Source: Batillaria attramentaria
Taxonomy: Eukaryota; Mollusca; Gastropoda; Batillariidae
Direction: 5' to 3'
Assembly (NCBI GenBank): GCA_018292915.2
Contig: JACVVK020000056.1
Coordinates: 636,001-700,000 of the forward strand
Length of the DNA stretch: 64,000 nt
This document shows positions 36,831 to 46,806 of the stretch, piece after piece (position 1 is the first letter of the stretch; every line of letters starts with the position of its first letter). The notes below the pieces were generated by a model. The model did no database searches, had not been told where the DNA came from, and saw nothing but the letters and a program-made list of their open reading frames with translations. The position numbers and the translations under genes were made by a program.

Positions 36831-37747
36831 AGTATCAAGCTTGCATCCAGTACGTTGTTGACGTATACGTTGTTGACCGCAAGAGGTTCTCGTCATCAGT
36901 GAGTTCATTCAAGGTCTGCGTTATCAAAGGCCCACAGTGAAATACGTGTTTGTCCCCCCTATAAAAAAAAAAATGTGTTCTCATTTTGTCTTAAATTGTA
37001 CGGGTATATAGTGAATTTGGAGGTCACAGTTTCGAACTTGTTTTTTAAACATATCAAGTCCTTGGCTGGGCTAGAGATTCTTAGTGCTCAGCATCGGAAC
37101 GAAGCGAAGAAATCCACCTCCGCCAGGAGTGAACTGCGCACTGTGCTGTACAGCAAAAGAAGCGCGTGCTGATTTGGTCCAGTGCTGTATTGGTGCAGGG
37201 CAGCGCGCTGGGTCAGGTCGAGTTTACTCCGTACATGATCCACTCATTCTAAGAAACCGAAAGTACATTTCCAAGAAAATTTCACTCATTCTAAGAAAAC
37301 AGGTCAGGTCTGACGTCACTTAGGACAGGCACATGATTGCGCATGATCACATGATTACATTATTCACTTTGAAAAGAAAAAAAATAAAACTTGTGTTCCC
37401 AAAATTTTTCGTTGGTAAGACTAGATTATTCACTGAATAACTCAGAATTCTCTCTCTCTCTCTCTCTCTTTCTCTCCTGAGCTCTTTTTTGTTTGTTTGT
37501 TTGGTTGGTTGGTTGGGTTGGATTTTTTCTTTTTGTTTTGTTTTCAGCGCCAGCGCTACAGTTGGGAAGCAAAAACAGTATTTTCATGTTCAAACAACAA
37601 AAAAAAACTGCCATTGAAGGACACAAGCGCACTGGTGTATATTCGATCTACACATATATATTCTGTGCAGGTCATTAAGATAAACCAGATATTTCTTAAT
37701 TTAATGCAAAACATACACGAACTGAGAAAAAAAGAAATGTTTTAAGC

Positions 37748-37905
37748 CTTTTTTTTTCGCTGAACTCGGTTATAAGAAATATTTTTCAAAATACTTTCTT
37801 ATATCCGACTTTCAGATTATAAGAAAACTCGGATATAAGAAACCAAAAAATCCCCCCCCCCTCCCTCGAGTGTCTTATAACCGGCGTATACTGTACCAGG
37901 GAACT
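37748..37905. mobile_element. Fragment related to the TA-flanked transposon
   Basis: Contains repeated TTATAAGAAA, TCTTATATCCGA and CGGATATAAGAAA blocks, like the subterminal repeats of the element at 44862-47407, and ends near GTATACTGTAC. Confidence 0.5.
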
Positions 37906-37916
37906 ATACTAAACTT

Positions 37917-37918
<2 letters not shown>

Positions 37919-37975
<57 letters not shown>
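37919..37975. repeat. (GT)n microsatellite
   Basis: Pure GT run just upstream of a SINE. Confidence 0.9.
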
Positions 37976-37978
<3 letters not shown>

Positions 37979-37994
37979 CTCTACAGAAGTCTAT

Positions 37995-38170
37995 GGGGAG
38001 CCGGGGTGGCCGAATGGTAGAGCGTTGGACTTCTAATGCTCGGGTCGTGAGTTCGTATCCCGGCTGGAGCCAAATATTTGTGCTGGCTTTTTCATCGTTT
38101 CCCCGTCTTTGATATCACCCGTATGCGGTGGAAAAGGACGTTAAACCCCCAAGCACTTACCCACCCACCC
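37995..38170 (+). mobile_element. SINE family A with TSD
   Basis: Full-length plus-strand copy with a 14-bp duplication CTACAGAAGTCTAT at 37981-37994 and 38171-38184. Box A TGGCCGAATGG and box B GAGTTCGTATCCC are intact, so it could still be a Pol III unit. Confidence 0.9.
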
Positions 38171-38739
38171 CTACAGAAGTCTATCGTTATCAGAATGAAC
38201 AACTCCCATTGTGTCAAGAAAGTGTTCTACACAGACGCTGCCACTATTAAAAGGGCACACGGCAAGATATTTTGCCCACAGACGGACCTGTGCTGATTGC
38301 GGTGACAAAGAACATGCTTCCCATGTAGATGCATGAGCCGTTTCTGGGCTATCGTTGTTAAGATATGAGCAAAAACGTGGGCCACAACATATCCTGCCGC
38401 CCAATTTTCTCATGAAGTAAGTGCCACGTTTGTATGAAACAGACTATAGCCTCGGCTAACGGCTGTCTCTGTGCCTATCAGTGAACTCAAATTTAGGGTC
38501 AGCGGGACAAGTCGCATGCGGTCTAAGGGAACTTTACAAGTTTGCATAGCTTTAAAATATACTTTGGGAAGACCACTGACTCATTAGTGGAAGCATCTGT
38601 GCGAAACACGTTCTTGACAAGTCAACTTTGCCCCCCCCCCCCCCACCCTCTAGGGACATTGGGATAAAAAAGGAAACAGACATATATACATCACAAAGTT
38701 CTGTGCACCCCCTCAGTAAGAACTAAAACTTATGGTCAG

Positions 38740-39050
38740 AGATCCTTTTCCTTTCAGGCTGCAGCTCTTTGGAACCAACTTCCTATATCACTTAGACACA
38801 CAGAGTCCAGTGCCAGCTTCAAACGCTGCCTCAAAACCCACCTATTTCAAACTGATTACTGATTTACTCTGCCCTTCCACACCGTGTCAGCTTACTTGTT
38901 GTGAGATATTGTTTAACTTTGAATGTTCCCTGTGAGTCTGTGTGTATGAAAGTGGTGTATGTAGTTATGATGTACGGCGCTTAGAGCCTGTTTTATTTCA
39001 TGTATAGGCGCCTTATAAGTCGTCATTATTATTATTATTATTATCACAGC
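38740..39050 (+). mobile_element. CR1/L2-type LINE 3' end
   Basis: One frame reads FSFQAAALWNQLPISLRHTE, then SFKRCLKTHLFQTDY and a stop (about 38746-38865). This is the classic end of CR1/L2-type ORF2 (ALWN-LP-LR, FK-LKTHLF). After it come a GGCGCTTAGAGC...GGCGCCTTATAAG stem-like 3' UTR and an (ATT)n tail, as in L2-type elements. It is 5'-truncated, and short coding blocks are still intact. Confidence 0.7.
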
Positions 39051-39215
39051 CACCTGTGTCACAATCTTACATACATGTTAACACTGCGCTCACAAAGGTA
39101 CATTACAGGTACTGTTAGAAATACGCAGATTTACCAAGTACGACATTCTTTGCAAACAATATCAACAACTCACAAATACGAAGGAAAAGAAAAACTGAAA
39201 GTACAGAGAAAATTA

Positions 39216-39216
<1 letters not shown>

Positions 39217-39281
<65 letters not shown>
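39217..39281. repeat. (GT)n microsatellite
   Basis: Pure GT run downstream of the LINE tail. Confidence 0.9.
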
Positions 39282-39283
<2 letters not shown>

Positions 39284-39799
39284 GTTAGAGCAGACAATAT
39301 TGATGTGTTCGCAGACACTACACCACTGTCTAACAAAATACAAAATGAATCTGATTTGTTTGTGATTAAACAACCTCATGTCAAGGACATCTCCACCACA
39401 AAAAAACACGGTGGGAGTTGATCATCTTGCAGGACGTAACTTGAAGTCAGCGGCCTTCCCAAAGCTTATATTAGAACTCTGATTTTAGTGTCTTGCGTTC
39501 AGCGCGGACTGCACAAAGGTGGACCCCTCCTCTTTTGTTTAACCTGAATGGAGCGGTAGTCCTCAATCTGGCTCATACACGTCCGGGAGGAGGTTCTAAT
39601 TTTGCACACATCTTCATGATATCATGATTTTTGGCATAGTGATCAGCCCCAGGTCGATCTGTGAGCACGTGTCCCTTTGATAAATCTTAGCCGGGGTGGC
39701 CGATTTTTTTTATTTATTTTTTTTGGTCCCAAGTACAGCAGCAGTCATACGTATGCATACATGTGATGGTGGCAACAGCCCGCATCCACTGGGCATTCA

Positions 39800-39992
39800 A
39801 TGGTACGGGTGGCCGAATTATTATTATTATTATTTATGGTAGAAAGTTGGACTTTCAATGCTCGGGTCGTGAGTTCGAATCGCGGCTGGGGAAAAATATT
39901 TGTGCTGGCCTTTTTCTCGTTGCCCCGACTTCAATATCGCCCGTATGTGGTGGAAAAGGACGTTCAATTCCCATACACCCACCCCCACCCTA
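39800..39992 (+). mobile_element. SINE family A interrupted by (ATT)n
   Basis: The head GGTGGCCGAA is followed by an (ATT)n insertion, then resumes at GGTAGAAAGTTGGACTTTCAA and runs to the tail. A broken head piece also lies at about 39691-39704. Confidence 0.75.
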
Positions 39993-40089
39993 GCCAGAAA
40001 AGGGATGAAACGGAGAACTTCTCTGAAGGAAGGGCTGGTCAGTGGTTCTTGCACATGAATGGTTGAACTGTTTTGCAAAACATTTGCAG

Positions 40090-40262
40090 GGGAGCCGGGG
40101 TGGTCGAACGGTAGAGCGTTGGACTTTCAATGCTCGGATCGTGAGTTCGTATCCCGGCTGAGGCCAAATATTTGTGCTGGCTTTTTCATCGTTGCCCCGT
40201 CTTTGATATCACCCGTATGTGGTGGGAAAGGACGTTAAACCCACCAAACACCCACCTCCACC
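40090..40262 (+). mobile_element. SINE family A upstream of the ZU5/UPA gene
   Basis: Full-length copy ending about 70 nt before the start codon at 40333. No clear target duplication was seen. The position means it may lie in the promoter or 5' UTR of that gene. Confidence 0.8.
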
Positions 40263-40332
40263 CCTGCTAAAAAATTGCTAAAAATTATTAGGTGACTGAA
40301 AACCGGAGGCAGCTTACGTGACTGGATATAAA

Positions 40333-43300
40333 ATGGAGCCTAAACATCATAATCAGGAGGCATGGAGAAGTTCCGATTCAACTCAAAAGAGCTACAGGTG
40401 AGTTTTGCCCTAAATGCACGTTACACACTCTCTTATTGCCTCCGCACGCTCTAACATGCAGTGACGCCCGCCAATACTTCGGAAATTGTTGCATCAGTGT
40501 GAATCGAATTTTAGAGCCTGTTTACACTGCAAACAGGGTTCAACCTGAGTTTGCCTCGACTCGGGTAGGATTCGGGTCAATAGCGTTTACACTACATTCT
40601 CTGAAAGTCCCTGACAATGACGTAGAAAACGTACGTCATGCTCGCCGTCATGCCTTGACGGAAGCGTCGTGTCATGACGCCAGCTGCATGTTTAGATCTG
40701 AAATTATGCGAGTTCGCCCTGTCCCCGGGTTCAACCCTGAACTGTAGTAGGGTTGAACCCGGATCGCTTTTAACACGGGTTGGTTAAATGTAAACGCACC
40801 ACCCCCCCCCCCCCCCCCTCGGATTCATCCTAGTAAAATTGGGAAGGGTAAGCGGGGGGGGGGGGGGGGAATTATGAACCAAAATCATTATATCTCTATA
40901 TCGAAGGGCAAGCTAGGGCAAGGCAGTCGTATTTTGCACACTACATTTCTAACGCTTTTTAGTAAATGGAGTTGCTTACCAGGAGCTGCGTCGCCGCGGT
41001 GCAGCTTCACCCACCTATCTAATTTCAACTTTTATTTTGTTCAATTGCTGTTTGTATCAGTAATATCTCTGAAGCTATTAGAAGAAGATGCACTGCAGTA
41101 CATAATTATGAAATGTCTACAGATGTTTACTTACATACTGTATCAAACTGTTTACATTCAGCGAAGCCGATGGACTGAAAGGAATGAACGTGAAGACGAA
41201 AAGGTCAAGGCGCCGTTCCAGAAGAGGAAAAAAGATAAAAGGCTGCAAACTAGATGAAAGGGCCTGCCAAGCTCACTTGGAAGCCACGAACAGGAGAAAG
41301 GATCCTACTAGCACCCCCAGCATGCTGCAGGATGTTAGCTGCGACATGTCAAACAAACTTTTACAGTCCCTCATTAAACTTATTCAAGTACTTGAAACAA
41401 AATCCTTGTGGACCACGCACGGTTTGATTCTACTAAAGATCATAATCAAAGCCGAATCCTGCATAACCTACTTTAAAGAAATGCAGATTGTCCTTCGAAG
41501 TATCTGTTCGTACCGTGTCCTCGACACTTACCTTCCTCGCATTATCGACCGCCTTGACGTCGGCGCAGAAGAGGGTGTGATCTCTGATGAAGAAGTTGTC
41601 GACGATGTCAAAACGATCTATGTCGCCATTTCAAAACTCTCCCAAAGGTTCCCCTCGCAAGGCTCCAAACTCTCTGCCCTTCTTAAAGACGTCAGCAGGC
41701 GAGAAAGCATTGTTTCAATTCTTCGACACTGCAATCCAAGTCTTGAAGAGAGTATCAGGCAGCTGGTAGCAAGGGCTGGTATTGTCAGCCCATGCACAGC
41801 AGCAGCTGAGGCAGTAATCGCTGATCCTTCCCTACAAAGGTCCACCACGCCTTGCTTCTTCCCACAAGCCGGACGGGTCATTCCAAAGAAAAACACCCCG
41901 GGGTAGGATTTCATCCTTATCTCATTTATTTGTACTTTAGTACTTTTGTAGAGAAGCAGCTTTATCGGATAAGAAGAAGAAGAATGCTGCTGCTGCTGCT
42001 GCTACTGCTGATGATGATGATGATGATGACGATGATGCTGATGATGATAATGGATTGCAACCACACGTGACTCACTTGAGACAGATTATGTTTGTGATGG
42101 GTCTGATCCTTTGCCATTTACAGAGTCTAGAATTTAAGATCTTTCCTTCCTAGACATTTTTGTATGCAGAAACTATGTAATAGTTTGATTGCACGATATT
42201 CATTTAAATATGTAGAGTATATAGCGAAACTGTTCGCGTGTTTGTATTGTCATTTATCAATCTAATTAGCTTTATTATGTATGGATCTTTACCAGGAATT
42301 TGTCAACAACGGAAACTGGAAATAACGACGGTAGCTAAACCTTACACCACTGAGGAGTCTTCAGGACACGTGCCTGTCTTGCCTGCGGCAACGTCTTTAA
42401 ACAGCCATGAAGACAAGAGCATTGGTGAGTCTGGAACGTCAGGGATTGTTTATTGTTATTGTTTAGCGGGTTTTTTTTTTCTTTTTTTTTCTTTTCTTTT
42501 TTTTCTTAACTAGTTTAAAATCGTCTTTAAACCACAAATTAAAATTTACAAATAAAGTGCATTTTAAGAGCCAGATTCTTCATATCAAATCATAAAAAAA
42601 ACTTTTAAGCGATTATTTGCTACTGTGGAAATTTCGTAATATTTGTTGTACGTTTATACTTTGTGTTAAAAACCGCCAACAACATTTTATACGTGTAACT
42701 ATAAAAAAAAAATGTCGTAAAAATGTTTTGAGTTCGGCATTTATTGTTGTTGTTTAGTGTTTTTGCGTTTCCTTAACTAGTTTTAAATCGTCTTTAAATC
42801 AACACAAATAACCACTCTGAGAATTTACAGGTAAAGTGCATTTTTGAGCCAGGTTAATCATGTTTGTTTTTCGCAGACACGGCGAAACACGAGGTATCTG
42901 AGTACAGTTCAAGTTCTCCAAAACCACCTTTGTCGGTACATGTTTCTTTGGAGCTCACCATACCACTGACAGCGCTAGAGACGGATGACCAGATTCATGG
43001 ACACAAGCTTCGCTTGTCGAAGTCCGATACTGCTCTCTCACAGATGGATGCTGCTCATCCAGCAAAACCCAAACGTAGCTCTTCTGTACACAATGTTGGG
43101 CACAGGAACACGCTTCGGCACAACCTGAAATCCAAGGTTCCTGACACGGCGGTTTTGGAGCCGCACAGTTTGGATCCAAAGAAGAATCCTTCTGTAGGCA
43201 ATCCACCCCCACCCATCTCCCGAAAGTTCTGGGAATCGAGTTCCACTGTGTCCAGTGCTGGAGGCACAGTACAGAAACCGGACTCTGACGTAATCCTCAA

Positions 43301-45069
43301 TGTACCCCCTAACGCTGTTGACAAAGATGCAAAGATTGACGTCTACACAGCTGTGTGCACCGACATGGACCGTGTGCGGCGAATCCTGAACCTCCCTGGG
43401 GACGAGTGTGTCAGCAGCCCGCTGGCTGAGTACTGGGCCGGCCATGAGTTCCGCTTCAAGAAGCCAGTCTCCATCACGCTGCCAACCTTTCTGCCCCCAA
43501 ACCCCGACCTTCAGCTGGTGCGGGTGTACCGCGTGGCTCACAGATGTGACGGCCAGCTCGCAATCACGAGATTTCGTCCGAGAGAAAAGTCCATCCATAC
43601 AGTGCACTTGTCTGACGAACACTACACAAAACAGACGTCTGAAGCGGACCCACACGTACCCACGACGTCGAGAAAGGGTCCAATAGGACAGGTCGCAGAT
43701 TGTGCAGGCAGTTTACCTTGGGAAACGGACGGCTACTTCTGGTTGTCTTCGGATGGTCAGGTCATCATCAACACCGACCATTTTTGTGGCTACGTCTGCA
43801 CTTACTGTAACCTGCAGCAAGGCCCTCCAGTTCTCGAGGCCATTGTGTGTGGCTCTCACACACGAGAAGAAGAGGGGCAACAGTCAGCCCAAATCACCCT
43901 GTACATTTGGGATAAGCGGTTGTACATCAAAGATTTCCAGCAGGTATTGTACATGCATAATGTATTTTATCTCATGTACCTATGGGACAGATGTATGGAT
44001 ATTAAAGATTTTCAGTAGGTATTGCGACTGCAAGATAATATATTTTATCTCTTTTTTTATGTATTTTTGGTTTTCTTATTGGGAAAATGTGTGCAGGAAA
44101 ATATAGTGGGTTGATGGGGGGGGGGGGGGGTATGTGTAAGGAGGTGAGGGGGGGGGGGTGTAAGGAAAGAAATACGCCCACAGATTACGATGTAATTTAA
44201 AAAATTATGTTCAGCAGATCTTTTCGTTTACTGCCCAGTGCTGAAATCTTTGCCAGCTCCACAAGCAAAGATCAGTTTGAACTCAAACCTGCGGTATTTT
44301 CTGCAGGGCAATGGGTTCGATTTCAAGCAGATAGTTGAGGAAAGAAGTTTTTCTCTTCGAGCCTTTTCGGATCAGCTGCAGAGATCTAAGGTGCACGTTC
44401 GACTGGGTCTTGTTGGACTGGACAAAGCAGACTGGCAACACGTCATGGATGATGGATGTCCGACTTTGCCGCCTGAACAGGTTCTGTCTGTCAGTTTATC
44501 GGTCGGTCTGTCTCTCTTTGTCTTAATGTTACATACGTCGCTGTCGACGAGAAGATGCAATATTCATTACTCTGTCAGTCTGTCTATCTTACACCTTCGG
44601 TTCTTCTTGCAGCAATGCGACCTCGGTGAGCTCTTGAGCTGTAATGACGAAAATTGCTGCGCGGCGAAGGCAGCGTTTAGGTGTCCACTCAGTTTCGACT
44701 GGTGGCTGGAAAGCAAGCCTGGTTGTCAACCTAGATCTGTCTTGAGGTGTGTCGTGGACATCATTCACCTGAAACCAGATGAGCATCCAGTTTGGACATT
44801 CGAGGATACAACAAAGAGACTACCAGTTCGGGTGAGGTTGAGTCATCACATTTTTACTAGGTACAGTGGACTTCGGATATAAGAACAGCGCCGGGGCCAG
44901 CATTTGGGTGTCCTTATAAGCGAGGTTTCTTATAAGCATACCTCGGATATAAGGTCAGTTATGCTAGTGTGTGTTCTTATAACCAAGGAAAGAAGAAAAT
45001 ATTGTGGACAACTGTAAAAAGAGTCGTATATCGACCTCTAATGGTCTGTGTGCGTGCGTGCGTGCGTGC

Positions 45070-45135
<66 letters not shown>

Positions 45136-46753
45136 ACGGCAATCTCTTGCTTGTTTAAGCCTTTGCGTCAATGAAGTGGAACTTGCTGGTTGGCTTGATC
45201 TCGATGCAATATAGTTTACTTCTTTTGCGTACGCGAAACATAAATTTATTGCAAATAACTCTAGAAGTTATGTAACAATAGCTGTCTTAATGAAAATGAG
45301 AGAGAGACAGAGAGAGAGAGAGAGAGTTACGATCACATTTTGACAAAATGACTTTAAAGAATACAAGGATACAAGGAAATTTATTGGCCAAGTTTTCAAC
45401 AACAACAAACTAGAGAGGCAAAAGCCTCCACGGCTCCCTTGTGACAGGGGTCCAGGTCATTCAAACGAGTATGTTTGTAAATTTCTTATCACTATCTATC
45501 ATCAAGCCAAGTAAGGTGTCTCTGGTGTTCTTAGTTCCTGGCAATGTTACACTTTTTCCCCAAAACTGACTATATGGCCTTGACCTTGGGTCAAGGTCAT
45601 TCAAATATGTCTATCATTACACCAAGTTGGATGCCTCTAGTATTTGTAGTTTCTCCAAAAACAGTAGTATTGAAATTCACAACAGACAGCTTTACTGACC
45701 TTGACCTTGAGTCAAAGTCATTTAAAGTGGTATGGATATATTGGTCTTATCAATGTCTATTAGCATGCCAAGTTTGGCGCCTCTGCTGTTTGTTGTTTCT
45801 GAGAAAATGCCAATGTTACGGTTTCACAGAAATAGCTTGTACGGCCTTGACCTTGACACAAGGCTATTGAATACATGTATATCTGTAAAGTTCTTATCAA
45901 TGTCTATCACCATGTAAAGTTTAAAACCTCTGGTTTATGTAGATTCTGAGAAAATGCCAATGCAAAATTTTAAAACAGACAGCTTTAGTGACCTTGACCT
46001 TTAGTCAAGGTCATTCAACATGATATAATTTTAAAGGTCTTACGGCTGTCTATAGGCATGCCAAATTTGGTGCCTCTGCTTTTCGTAGATTCTGAGAAAA
46101 TGCCCATGTTAAGGTTTGGAAATGCGGTAAATAGCTTGTATAACCTTGACCTTGACACAAGGCCATTGAATACATGTACATCTGTAAAGTTCTTATCAAT
46201 GTCTATCATCATGCAAAGTTTAAAACCTCCCGTTTTTGTAGATTCCAAGAAAATGCCAATGCAAAATTGTCAAACAAACAGCTTTAGTGACCTTGACCTT
46301 CCGTCAAGGTCATTCAAAATTAAATATTTTGAAAGGTCTTATGGTTGTCTATCAGCATGCCAAGTTTGGTGCCTGTGTTGTTTGTAGATTCTGAGAAAAT
46401 GCCAATGTTAAGGTTTTCTACGGAAATGCGGAAAATAGCTTGTCTGGCCTTGACCTTCATACAAGGCCATTAAATACATGTATATCTGTAAAGTTCTTAT
46501 CAATGTCTAACATCATGCAAAGTTGAAACCTTTGGTATTTGTAGATTCCAAGAAAATGCCAATGTAAAATTTTCAAACAGACAGCTTTAGTGACCTTGAC
46601 CTTGAGTCAAGGTCATTCAAAATGATCTATTTTGAAAGGTCTTATGGCTGTCTATCGGCATGCCAAGTTTGGTGACTCTGCTGTATGTAGATTCTTAGAA
46701 AATGCCAATGTTAAGGTTTACTGCGGACACACAGACAGACAGACAGACAGACA

Positions 46754-46806
<53 letters not shown>

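Larger units (their letters stand above)
31864..40332. other. Gene-free interval between the two plus-strand genes
   Basis: It contains the 3' flank of the ZNFX1-like gene (first canonical AATAAA I found at 33603, another at 33948), five SINE A copies, one SINE C, LINE pieces at 33022 and 38740, a two-copy direct repeat and several microsatellites. Open frames here are short and repeat-derived. Confidence 0.6.

Noticed and set aside
37995..38070. A tRNA gene at the SINE head
   Set aside because: Box A and B are present, but the acceptor and anticodon arms do not fold as a mature tRNA, and the unit has a SINE body and target duplication.
40326..40332. TATAAA just before ATG 40333 as a TATA box
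   Set aside because: It is too close to the start codon to position transcription upstream of it.
40361..40397. Alternative initiator ATG at 40361 (MEKFRFNSKELQ)
   Set aside because: It uses the same donor but gives phase 0, which is out of frame with exon 2.
41184..41186. ATG at 41184 as the start of the ZU5/UPA gene
   Set aside because: The frame stays open upstream to a good acceptor at 41161, and an initiator exon at 40333-40397 fits in phase. It remains a fallback start.
42296..42424. Acceptor CAG at 42295 for the third exon of the ZU5/UPA gene
   Set aside because: Better-looking site, but it leads to a stop in the required frame. The TTAG at 42269 keeps the whole gene open.
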